Positions 1-5,015 of a DNA stretch of 11,024 bases are shown in pieces. Both the position numbers and the translations under genes were made by a program. The notes under the pieces are model-generated. The model was not told the DNA's origin, ran no database searches, and saw only the letters and a program-made list of their open reading frames with translations. This DNA is from an uncultured Clostridium sp. (GTDB taxonomy: Bacteria; Bacillota; Clostridia; Lachnospirales; Lachnospiraceae), in the NCBI GenBank assembly GCA_900551225.1, contig URUZ01000162.1, positions 1 to 11,024 on the forward strand, in the 5' to 3' direction. The number at the start of each line of letters is the position of its first letter. Position 1 is the stretch's first letter.

Positions 1-243
1 CTGGGATTTAGAGGTTCAAGAAAATCTACTCCATATGCAGCTCAGATGGCGGCAGAAACTGCTACTAAGGCAGCTCTGATACATGGTTTGAAATCCGTAG
101 ACGTTATGGTTAAGGGTCCTGGTTCAGGACGCGAAGCTGCGATCCGTGCTCTGCAGGCATGCGGCTTAGAAGTAACCAGCATTAAAGACGTAACTCCGGT
201 TCCCCACAACGGATGCCGGCCACCAAAACGTAGAAGAGTCTGA
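1..243 (+). CDS. rpsK: 30S ribosomal protein S11, C-terminal part (5' end outside the window)
   Basis: Frame 1 is open from the first base to the TGA at 241-243 and gives about 80 residues starting LGFRGSRKSTPYAAQ. The usual S11 has about 130 residues, so roughly the first 50 are missing upstream. The methionine at 46 is internal, not a start. S11 lines the platform of the small subunit near the mRNA exit (E-site) region. Family hallmarks visible are the GFRGSRKSTPYAAQ stretch, VKGPGSGREAAIRAL, and the highly conserved tail DVTPVPHNGCRPPKRRRV. The next gene, rpsD, begins 16 bases later, as in the clostridial alpha operon, where rpsK and rpsD are adjacent. Confidence 0.97.
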   Translation: MGFRGSRKSTPYAAQMAAETATKAALIHGLKSVDVMVKGPGSGREAAIRALQACGLEVTSIKDVTPVPHNGCRPPKRRRV

Positions 244-259
244 TTAGGAGGTAATTAAA

Positions 260-853
260 GTGGCAGTAGATAGAGTTCCTGTTCTTAAAAGATGCAGATC
301 CCTTGGACTGGATCCGCTCTATTTAGGGATTGATAAAAAGTCCAACAGAGAATCCAGAAGATCAAACAAGAAGATGAGTGAATATGGCATGCAGCTGAGA
401 GAAAAGCAGAAAGCCAAATTCATTTACGGAGTATTAGAGAAACCTTTCCGTAACTATTACGCAAAGGCTTCCAAGATGAATGGTATGGTTGGTACCAACC
501 TTATGGTTCTGTTAGAGTGCAGACTGGACAATGTTCTGTTCCGCATGGGCCTGGGCCGTACACGTAAGGAAGCCAGACAGGTTGTTGACCACAAGCATGT
601 GCTGGTGAACGGCAAGCCTGTAAATATTCCTTCCTATCAGGTAAGGACCGGCGATGTAATCGAAATCAGAGAGAAATACAAATCCGCTCAGAGATATAAG
701 GATATCCTGGAAGTAACCGGCGGACGTCTGGTTCCGGCTTGGCTGGATGTTGATCAGGAGAATCTGCGCGGCACCGTTAAGGAAATGCCCAGCAGAGACG
801 AGATTGATGTTCCCGTAAACGAAATGCTCATCGTCGAGTTGTATTCTAAATAA
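260..853 (+). CDS. rpsD: 30S ribosomal protein S4
   Basis: This 197-residue protein is of normal length for bacterial S4, a primary 16S rRNA-binding protein that nucleates assembly of the 5' domain of the small subunit. The start is GTG at 260, preceded by TAGGAGGT at 246-253, and gives MAVDRVPVLKRCRSLGLD. The N-terminal S4 region includes KKMSEYGMQLREKQKAKFIYG (about residues 37-57). The S4 RNA-binding fold spans roughly residues 87-150 and includes LECRLDNVLFRMGLGRTRKEAR and HVLVNGKPVNIPSYQV. The C-terminus NEMLIVELYSK is typical. The N-terminal region has one cysteine rather than a full zinc-binding set, like the zinc-free S4 form. In many bacteria S4 represses its own operon; no site for that can be assigned here. 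The stop codon lies inside an inverted repeat (840-879). Confidence 0.98.
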   Translation: MAVDRVPVLKRCRSLGLDPLYLGIDKKSNRESRRSNKKMSEYGMQLREKQKAKFIYGVLEKPFRNYYAKASKMNGMVGTNLMVLLECRLDNVLFRMGLGRTRKEARQVVDHKHVLVNGKPVNIPSYQVRTGDVIEIREKYKSAQRYKDILEVTGGRLVPAWLDVDQENLRGTVKEMPSRDEIDVPVNEMLIVELYSK

Positions 854-879
854 TCTCTTTGCTAGTTTGTTAGAATACA
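840..879 (+). repeat. Perfect inverted repeat over the rpsD stop codon (possible RNA hairpin)
   Basis: TGTATTCTAA at 840-849 is exactly complementary to TTAGAATACA at 870-879, giving a 10-bp stem with a 20-base loop (850-869) that contains most of the rpsD stop codon. No T-tract follows, so it is not a simple terminator. It could stabilise or process the mRNA, or tune read-through into rpoA (inference). The downstream arm also contains TGTTAGAAT, which resembles an extended -10 element, but no good -35 lies at the right distance. Confidence 0.6.
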
Positions 880-903
880 TCTATCCCTCGAGATTTGATA
901 GAT
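879..903 (+). repeat. Second inverted repeat in the rpsD-rpoA spacer
   Basis: ATCTATC at 879-885 is exactly complementary to GATAGAT at 897-903, with an 11-base loop. It directly follows the preceding hairpin and shares base 879 with it. It ends 5 bases before the rpoA Shine-Dalgarno sequence, so a folded stem would sit just upstream of the ribosome landing site. The pairs are AT-rich, so the isolated hairpin would be weak. Confidence 0.45.
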
Positions 904-907
904 ACCC

Positions 908-917
908 AAAAGGAGGG
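908..917 (+). promoter_or_regulatory. rpoA ribosome binding site (fixes the GTG start)
   Basis: AAAGGAGGGG ends 7 bases before the GTG at 925. A more upstream in-frame TTG at 895 would place this Shine-Dalgarno inside the coding region and has none of its own, so 925 is the start. Confidence 0.9.
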
Positions 918-924
918 GCTATTA

Positions 925-1887
925 GTGTTCGATTTTGAAAAACCAAACATTGAAATCGCTGAGATTTCAGAAGACAAGAGATATGGCAAGTTTGTAGTTG
1001 AACCACTTGAGAGAGGTTACGGCACTACACTGGGCAACTCCCTGAGAAGGATCATGCTTTCTTCCCTGCCGGGTGCTGCAGTGAGTCAAGTAAAAATCGA
1101 TGGCGTTTTGCATGAGTTCAGTTCCATTTCCGGTGTTAAAGAAGATGTAACTGAGATTATTATGAACATCAAAAGCTTAGCGATCAGGAATAACAGCGAT
1201 ACCGACGAGCCTAAGATTGCTTATATCGAGTTCGAAGGCGAAGGCGTTATTACAGCTGCTGACATCCAGGCGGATGCGGATATCGAAATCATGAATCCGG
1301 ATCAGGTGATCGCCACCTTAAGCGGCGGCACGGACAGCAAGTTCTATATGGAGCTTACTATTACCAAAGGCCGCGGCTACATCAGCGCAGACAAGAATAA
1401 AAACGATGACTTACCAATCGGTGTAATCGCAGTTGATTCCATCTACACTCCGGTGGAGCGTGTGAATATGGCTGTGACCAACACCCGTGTAGGCCAGCAG
1501 ACAGACTTTGACAAGCTGACATTGGAGATCTACACCAATGGCACTCTTGCTCCCGATGAGGCTGTAAGCCTTGCGGCAAAGGTACTCAGCGAGCACCTTA
1601 ACCTGTTCATTGACCTTTCCGAGAATGCCAAGACCGCTGAGATCATGGTAGAGAAGGAAGACAATGAGAAGGAAAAAGTTCTCGAGATGAATATCGATGA
1701 GCTGGAGCTGTCCGTCCGTTCTTACAACTGCCTGAAGAGAGCCGGAATCAACACTGTGGAAGAGCTGTGCAACAGAACTTCTGAGGATATGATGAAGGTT
1801 CGGAACCTGGGCCGCAAGTCCTTAGAGGAAGTGCTGGCCAAGCTGAAGGAATTAGGCTTACAGCTGAATCCCAGCGACGACAACTAA
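925..1887 (+). CDS. rpoA: DNA-directed RNA polymerase subunit alpha
   Basis: This 320-residue protein (314 in Bacillus subtilis) is the alpha subunit, whose dimer is the assembly platform for beta and beta'. The start is the GTG at 925, giving MFDFEKPNIEIAEISED, which matches the family N-terminus; an in-frame TTG at 895 would add ten unconserved residues. The N-terminal assembly domain (about residues 1-230) contains VEPLERGYGTTLGNSLRRI (26-43), LPGAAVSQVKIDGVLHEF and PIGVIAVDSIYTPVERV. An acidic and lysine-rich linker (about 241-253) joins it to the C-terminal domain (about 256-313). That domain carries LSVRSYNCLKRAGINTVEEL and KVRNLGRKSLEEV, including the arginine in SVRSYN that contacts UP elements and activators. 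It lies between rpsD and rplQ, the standard alpha operon position. Confidence 0.98.
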   Translation: MFDFEKPNIEIAEISEDKRYGKFVVEPLERGYGTTLGNSLRRIMLSSLPGAAVSQVKIDGVLHEFSSISGVKEDVTEIIMNIKSLAIRNNSDTDEPKIAYIEFEGEGVITAADIQADADIEIMNPDQVIATLSGGTDSKFYMELTITKGRGYISADKNKNDDLPIGVIAVDSIYTPVERVNMAVTNTRVGQQTDFDKLTLEIYTNGTLAPDEAVSLAAKVLSEHLNLFIDLSENAKTAEIMVEKEDNEKEKVLEMNIDELELSVRSYNCLKRAGINTVEELCNRTSEDMMKVRNLGRKSLEEVLAKLKELGLQLNPSDDN

Positions 1888-1895
1888 ACATCCGG

Positions 1896-1913
1896 GGGAA
1901 GCTTGCACTTCCC
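1896..1913 (+). repeat. Short hairpin just after the rpoA stop
   Basis: GGGAAG at 1896-1901 pairs with CTTCCC at 1908-1913 around a 6-base loop. No T-run follows, so it is not an intrinsic terminator. It is the first of a series of inverted repeats in the 167-base rpoA-rplQ spacer and may mark the mRNA 3' boundary of rpoA (inference). Confidence 0.4.
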
Positions 1914-1922
1914 GCCGATATT

Positions 1923-1965
1923 TACGCAGAAGCCAGTAAGTCCAATGCAGCATGGTTTCTGTGTG
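1923..1965 (+). ncRNA. Structured element copy 1 in the rpoA-rplQ spacer (hairpin with GTAAGTCCA loop)
   Basis: Bases 1923-1935 pair with 1953-1965 as a continuous stem of 13 pairs, including three G-U type pairs. The 17-base loop (1936-1952) begins GTAAGTCCA and ends AGCA. The same loop ends, the closing CCA/TGG and the basal ACGC/GTGT recur in copy 2 at 1988-2031, while the stem centre differs and is compensated (CAGAAG with TTTCTG here). The base of this stem also overlaps an alternative pairing, TGTGCC (1962-1967) with GGCACA (1981-1986). I know of no named RNA family that fits. It is probably a cis-acting mRNA structure or a small repeated element, not a separate transcript. Confidence 0.55.
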
Positions 1966-1987
1966 CCACGAGAATATGCGGGCACAT

Positions 1988-2031
1988 AACGCCCCAGCCA
2001 GTAAGTCCATAAGAAGCATGGCTGGGGTGTT
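1988..2031 (+). ncRNA. Structured element copy 2 in the rpoA-rplQ spacer
   Basis: Bases 1988-2000 pair with 2019-2031: CCCCAGCCA against TGGCTGGGG is perfect for 9 bp and extends outward by a G-U pair and three more pairs. The 18-base loop GTAAGTCCATAAGAAGCA matches the loop of copy 1 at both ends. The stem centre (CCCCAG with CTGGGG) differs from copy 1 on both strands in a way that keeps pairing. The element ends 10 bases before the rplQ Shine-Dalgarno, so it could influence L17 translation (inference). No U-tract follows, which argues against a terminator. Confidence 0.6.
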
Positions 2032-2041
2032 CCGCAGTAAT

Positions 2042-2046
2042 GGAGG
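2042..2046 (+). promoter_or_regulatory. rplQ ribosome binding site (fixes the ATG at 2055)
   Basis: GGAGG lies 8 bases before the ATG at 2055. An in-frame ATG at 2040 overlaps this Shine-Dalgarno and would add MEERE before the conserved MAGYRKLGRT, so it is rejected as the start. Confidence 0.85.
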
Positions 2047-2054
2047 AAAGAGAA

Positions 2055-2591
2055 ATGGCAGGATATAGAAAATTAGGAAGAACTTCCGACCAGAGAAAGG
2101 CTATGATCAGAAGCCAGGTTACAGCTCTGCTGTATCATGGAAAGATCAGAACCACTGAGACCAGAGCTAAAGAGATCCGCAAGGTTGCTGAAGGCCTGAT
2201 CGCAATGGCTGTGAAGGAAAAAGATAACTTCGAGACCGTTAAAGTTACCGCTAAGGTAGCCCGCAAGGACAAAGACGGCAAGAGAGTGAAAGAAGTTGTA
2301 GACGGCAAGAAAGTTACCGTATATGACGAAGTTGAGAAGGAAATCAAAAAGGATCTGCCTTCCAGGCTGCATGCCAGAAGACAGATGCTGAAAGTTCTTT
2401 ACGGAGTGACTGAGGTTCCCACCCAGGCAGCCGGCAAGAAGAAAAACACCAAGTCTGTTGACCTGGTAGCAAAGATTTTCGACGAAGTAGCTCCCAAGTA
2501 CACCACCCGTAACGGCGGTTACACCAGAATCATCAAGATCGGCCTGCGCAAGGGCGATGCAGCAATGGAAGTTCTGCTGGAGTTAGTTTAA
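2055..2591 (+). CDS. rplQ: 50S ribosomal protein L17, long form with an internal insertion
   Basis: The product has 178 residues, while Bacillus subtilis L17 has about 120. The start MAGYRKLGRTSDQRKAM is the family N-terminus. The conserved core continues through TTETRAKEIRKVAEGLI (about 33-49), resumes at RLHARRQ (104-110), and ends with RNGGYTRIIKIGLRKGDAAMEVLLELV, matching the L17 C-terminus. Between them, about residues 52-103 form a highly charged, lysine-rich segment absent from the short form. L17 binds 23S rRNA on the large subunit near the exit tunnel; the insertion probably extends on the ribosome surface (inference). It is the last gene of the alpha operon, with an intrinsic terminator just downstream. 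Reading frame and codon use are normal throughout, so the insertion is not a frameshift artefact. Confidence 0.97.
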   Translation: MAGYRKLGRTSDQRKAMIRSQVTALLYHGKIRTTETRAKEIRKVAEGLIAMAVKEKDNFETVKVTAKVARKDKDGKRVKEVVDGKKVTVYDEVEKEIKKDLPSRLHARRQMLKVLYGVTEVPTQAAGKKKNTKSVDLVAKIFDEVAPKYTTRNGGYTRIIKIGLRKGDAAMEVLLELV

Positions 2592-2606
2592 TCTGTAAAA
2601 TAATTG

Positions 2607-2641
2607 AAGACCGTCAGGCATTTGCCGGGCGGTCTTTTTTT
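2607..2641 (+). terminator. Intrinsic terminator of the ribosomal/alpha operon
   Basis: AAGACCG at 2607-2613 pairs with CGGTCTT at 2630-2636. The inner arms CAGGC/GCCGG extend the stem with one mismatch around a TTT-rich loop, and a run of eight T residues (2634-2641 apart from one C at 2634) follows. It starts 15 bases after the rplQ stop and separates the ribosomal operon from the accessory locus. Confidence 0.93.
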
Positions 2642-2689
2642 GTTTCATAGAAAAGCGCCCTTGTAATTCTTTTACATGCGCTGAAAATG

Positions 2690-2724
2690 TTGTCGAATAA
2701 AACGGAAAAATGTCGCACAAAACG
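2690..2724 (+). promoter_or_regulatory. Spo0A-box-like site with a degenerate copy 20 bp downstream
   Basis: TTGTCGAA at 2690-2697 equals the accepted Spo0A box core (TGTCGAA). A second related site, TGTCGCA at 2711-2717, differs by one base from the core. The longer unit TGTCGNANAAAACG is shared by both (2691-2704 and 2711-2724; 12 of 14 positions identical), spaced exactly 20 bp, so both fall on the same helix face. Spo0A is the master regulator of sporulation and stationary phase in Bacilli and Clostridia. Direct control of the following regulator or transport locus is inference. Confidence 0.5.
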
Positions 2725-2784
2725 TGATTATTACTTATAAAAGTGTGTAAAATTTGAGCAAATATACAAAATGTAAAAACAATA

Positions 2785-2813
2785 TTGACGCCAGTCCCGA
2801 TTGTTGTTAGTAT
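2785..2813 (+). promoter_or_regulatory. Candidate sigma-A promoter P1 for the GntR gene
   Basis: TTGACG at 2785-2790 (5 of 6 to the -35 consensus), a 17-base spacer and TAGTAT at 2808-2813 (4 of 6 to the -10 consensus) form a plausible promoter. Transcription would start near 2820, leaving a leader of about 50 bases. The Spo0A-box-like pair lies 60-95 bases upstream of the -35. Confidence 0.5.
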
Positions 2814-2841
2814 TGACCTATGAGGTTGTAATACCTATTAC
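2813..2841 (+). promoter_or_regulatory. Candidate overlapping promoter P2
   Basis: TTGACC at 2813-2818, a 17-base spacer and TATTAC at 2836-2841 (4 of 6) make a second possible promoter that abuts P1. Its -10 is the right arm of the inverted repeat GTAATA/TATTAC, so a bound repressor there would block it. Confidence 0.35.
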
Positions 2842-2855
2842 GTATTTCATAATAC
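2826..2855 (+). promoter_or_regulatory. Candidate GntR/FadR-type operator region
   Basis: GTAATA (2828-2833) and TATTAC (2836-2841) are perfect arms separated by 2 bases, followed directly by GTATT (2842-2846) and AATAC (2851-2855) separated by 4. TTGTAATACCT at 2826-2836 comes close to the FadR-subfamily operator pattern TNGTNNNACNA. Such sites commonly lie just before the regulator's own gene. This suggests autoregulation, but the binding protein is inferred from position only. Confidence 0.4.
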
Positions 2856-2873
2856 ATAGCTGGGGGAATCGAG

Positions 2874-3557
2874 ATGATCAACAGGATTGGCAGAGTAAAT
2901 GTGAGTGAGGCTGTGACAGAGGAGGTAAAGCGGCTGATCCACAGCAGGGAATGGCCTCCGGGCAGCAAGATCCCCTCTGAGAACGAGCTGGCCGCTATGA
3001 TGGGGGTATCCAGGGTATCTGTGCGGAATGCACTGCAGCGCCTGTCGGGCGTGGGGCTGATTGAGAGCAGGCAGGGGGAAGGAACCTTCGTGTCCCAGCT
3101 GGACGGAGGCCAGGCCATGAACATGCTGATGCCTGTGGCAATGCTCAGCAGTGACAACCAGAAGTACATGGTTGAGTTCAGGCGGGTGATTGAGAGCGAG
3201 CAGGCCTATCTGGCGGCTCTGCGGGTAACGGAGGAGGAGCTGGCAGGGCTGTGGGAGAACTATGAGGCCATGAAGCAGGTGGACCCCATGTCGGATGAAT
3301 GCTCTGCCCTGGATGTGGAGTTTCACATGCTGATTGCCAAGGCCAGCAAGAATCCCATGTTTATCCAGACCAGCCTGATTCTGAAGGACACTATTTTGGA
3401 TAATGTGCTCTATGTAAAAAAGTATACAAAGGAGAATGAGGGATTTAAATATCACCTGGAGATCATAGAGGCGCTAAAGAGGCGTGATGCAGCGGCCGCC
3501 AGAAGCATAATGTATGAGCACCTGGAACGTCTGTGGAGCCTGATACAGGAGCAATAG
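2874..3557 (+). CDS. GntR-family transcriptional regulator, FadR/FCD subfamily
   Basis: This 227-residue cytoplasmic protein starts at the ATG at 2874, 7 bases after GGGGGA (2862-2867). Residues about 8-75 are a GntR winged helix: VTEEVKRLIHSREWPPGSKIPSENELA, then the recognition region GVSRVSVRNALQRLSGVGLIES and the wing RQGEGTFVS. Residues about 95-222 look like an all-helical FCD effector domain. D147 and H151 (in LDVEFHMLI), H194 (YHLEII) and H216 (YEHLERL) fit the metal-binding D-H-H-H set known for FCD proteins. Members usually sense a carboxylic or sugar acid, or a related metabolite, and repress the adjacent catabolic operon. The co-directional transporter and enzyme genes downstream are the likely targets. 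The effector cannot be read from sequence. Confidence 0.92.
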   Translation: MINRIGRVNVSEAVTEEVKRLIHSREWPPGSKIPSENELAAMMGVSRVSVRNALQRLSGVGLIESRQGEGTFVSQLDGGQAMNMLMPVAMLSSDNQKYMVEFRRVIESEQAYLAALRVTEEELAGLWENYEAMKQVDPMSDECSALDVEFHMLIAKASKNPMFIQTSLILKDTILDNVLYVKKYTKENEGFKYHLEIIEALKRRDAAAARSIMYEHLERLWSLIQEQ

Positions 3558-3568
3558 TATACGAAAGA

Positions 3569-3585
3569 GCCGCCGGGTGGGCGGC
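3569..3585 (+). repeat. GC-rich hairpin between the regulator and binding-protein genes
   Basis: GCCGCC at 3569-3574 pairs with GGCGGC at 3580-3585 around a 5-base loop, 12 bases after the regulator stop. No T-tract follows, so it is not a canonical terminator; it could protect or punctuate the mRNA. I see no convincing promoter in the rest of this 84-base spacer, so the transporter may be read from the regulator's promoter (inference). Confidence 0.45.
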
Positions 3586-3641
3586 GGGATACGGTCAGAG
3601 AGCCCTGAGGGGAAGATTAATAAAAGGACGGAGGCAGTAAA

Positions 3642-4904
3642 ATGAAAAGAAGGAATGTATTGGGAGCAATGTTGGCGGTATCTCTGACCGCAGTTCTGGC
3701 TGGGTGTTCATCCAGCACCGGAGGCAGCGGATCAGCTGCAGGGGGGACGGATGCAGGCGCCGCCGGGCAGACCTCAACGAAGGCCGGAGAGGCGGCCGGG
3801 GACTATACCTATGTGATCGGCCATTACGGCGGCATCACCGGATCAGTGGCCATCGCAGGGGAGAACGGCTACAATGGCATCAAACTGGCTGTGAAGCAGT
3901 GGAACGACAAGGGCGGAGTCCTGGGCGGGCCAATTAAGCTGGAATTCTACGATGACGGGGCCACCACAGAGGGGGCGGTCAAGGGCGTATCCTACCTCAT
4001 AGATGACTGTAAGGTGGACGGAATCATCGGCTCCCAGCTCAGCGGCAATATCCAGGCCACAGGAGATCTGATCGAGGCTTCCAAGATCCCTGAGGTGGCC
4101 ACGGGCATGAATCCGGCCTGGCTGGAGAAGGGCTGGACTTACCTGTTCCGCTCCCTGCCCAACTCCTCCGGCGGCGCGGCTCCCCTGGTGGATGCAATGG
4201 AGAATCTGGGCACCACCCGCCTGGGCTGCCTGGTATACCAGGATGACGGAAACATATCCGCCTACACCCAGGTGAAGGCGGTGATCGAGGAGCGGAAAAC
4301 AGTGGAGATCGTGGATGACGAGCAGGCCATGGTGGGAGAGACGGACTGGACCGGAGCCCTGTCCTCCATTGTGGATAAGAAGCCTGACGGCGTGCTGATC
4401 TTTGCCCAGGGCGAGCAGGGCTGTCTGATGGTGAAGCAGCTGAGGTCCCTTGGGTATACAGGATACATATACGGGCCGGAGACATTTTCCATGCCGGACA
4501 TCCGCAAGGTGGCGGGGGACGGTGCCAACGGGGTGGTGTTCTTTACGCCCCACTGCATTCCCGACCAGGCGGATGAGGCCAACTCGGAGATGGAGAAGGC
4601 TTTCCTGGAAGCTTATGAGGAGGAGTATGGGGAACTGCCCACCCACGATGTGGCCTACAGGGCCTATGACGCCGCCAACATTCTGCTGACGGCGGTGGAG
4701 AAGGCGGGAACCAGGGACGGCGAGGCTGTGCGCAGCGCCATAAAGGGGCTGCAAATGGACATTCTGGCAGGACACGCGGACTTCACCATGTTCGACAACG
4801 GCGAGTGTATGAGCGGACAGAAGATTTTCATCACCCATGAGGGCAAGAATATTACACTGGAGAAATTCCTGGAGAGCAATCCGGCTGACACCTACCAGCC
4901 GTAA
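3642..4904 (+). CDS. ABC transporter substrate-binding lipoprotein, branched-chain amino acid (LivJ/Peripla_BP_6) type
   Basis: This 420-residue exported protein starts at the ATG at 3642, 7 bases after GGAGG (3630-3634). The signal peptide has positive residues (MKRRN), a hydrophobic core and the lipobox VLAGC with Cys22, so the mature protein should be anchored by lipid to the outside of the membrane. Residues about 23-53 are a Ser/Gly/Ala/Thr-rich linker. The type I binding fold runs from about 54 to 410: YVIGHYGGITGSVAIAGENG, then NGIKLAVKQWNDKGGVLGG (78-96), then a DDGATTEGAV segment. It delivers ligand to the LivHMGF-like channel encoded downstream. The family binds leucine, isoleucine and valine, but also many amides, aromatic acids and other small organic molecules, so the ligand is open. 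A transcription attenuator separates it from the permease genes. Confidence 0.93.
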   Translation: MKRRNVLGAMLAVSLTAVLAGCSSSTGGSGSAAGGTDAGAAGQTSTKAGEAAGDYTYVIGHYGGITGSVAIAGENGYNGIKLAVKQWNDKGGVLGGPIKLEFYDDGATTEGAVKGVSYLIDDCKVDGIIGSQLSGNIQATGDLIEASKIPEVATGMNPAWLEKGWTYLFRSLPNSSGGAAPLVDAMENLGTTRLGCLVYQDDGNISAYTQVKAVIEERKTVEIVDDEQAMVGETDWTGALSSIVDKKPDGVLIFAQGEQGCLMVKQLRSLGYTGYIYGPETFSMPDIRKVAGDGANGVVFFTPHCIPDQADEANSEMEKAFLEAYEEEYGELPTHDVAYRAYDAANILLTAVEKAGTRDGEAVRSAIKGLQMDILAGHADFTMFDNGECMSGQKIFITHEGKNITLEKFLESNPADTYQP

Positions 4905-4933
4905 TACAAAATACATAATGAGATAAGTTACCC

Positions 4934-4996
4934 GGAGCTGTGGAATGAAGAATGAGTACGATTTCAATTTCACGGCTCCCTTTTTACCTTTTTTGG
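4934..4996 (+). terminator. Intrinsic terminator or attenuator between binding protein and permease
   Basis: GGAGC at 4934-4938 pairs with GCTCC at 4975-4979. The stem continues inward through GTG (4940-4942) with CAC (4971-4973) and AA/TT pairs, with two G-U pairs. A T-rich tract follows (4981-4985, then 4989-4994). A partial terminator here would leave more binding-protein mRNA than permease mRNA, a common arrangement in binding-protein-dependent ABC operons. Genes downstream have no obvious own promoter, so read-through is expected (inference). Confidence 0.75.
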
Positions 4997-5015
4997 ATCT
5001 GGAGGTGTCAATGTT

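Larger units (their letters stand above)
2642..2873. other. AT-rich intergenic regulatory region, no gene seen
   Basis: This 232-base stretch has no convincing coding frame; the minus-strand frame crossing it lacks a ribosome binding site and recognisable motifs. Besides the Spo0A-box-like pair, the promoter candidates and the inverted repeats listed separately, it holds an imperfect hairpin: AGCGC (2654-2658) with GCGCT (2678-2682), and inside it TGTAA (2662-2666) with TTACA (2672-2676). The composition is much richer in A/T than either flank, as expected for a promoter region. Confidence 0.7.

Noticed and set aside
868..876. Extended -10-like TGTTAGAAT as an rpoA promoter
   Set aside because: No recognisable -35 at the proper distance, and the bases are explained by the inverted repeat with 840-849. 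It remains possible but is not supported enough to annotate.
895..924. Upstream TTG start for rpoA
   Set aside because: The Shine-Dalgarno AAAGGAGGGG would lie inside the coding region, and the added ten residues are not conserved; the GTG at 925 gives the family N-terminus.
2682..2695. Catabolite-repression (cre-like) site TGAAAATGTTGTCG
   Set aside because: It misses the central CG and the final A of the consensus. The central CG matters for CcpA binding, and the site overlaps the better Spo0A match.
2847..3455. Minus-strand open frame of 202 codons opposite the GntR regulator
   Set aside because: No ribosome binding site, no family motif, and full overlap with a well-supported regulator gene.
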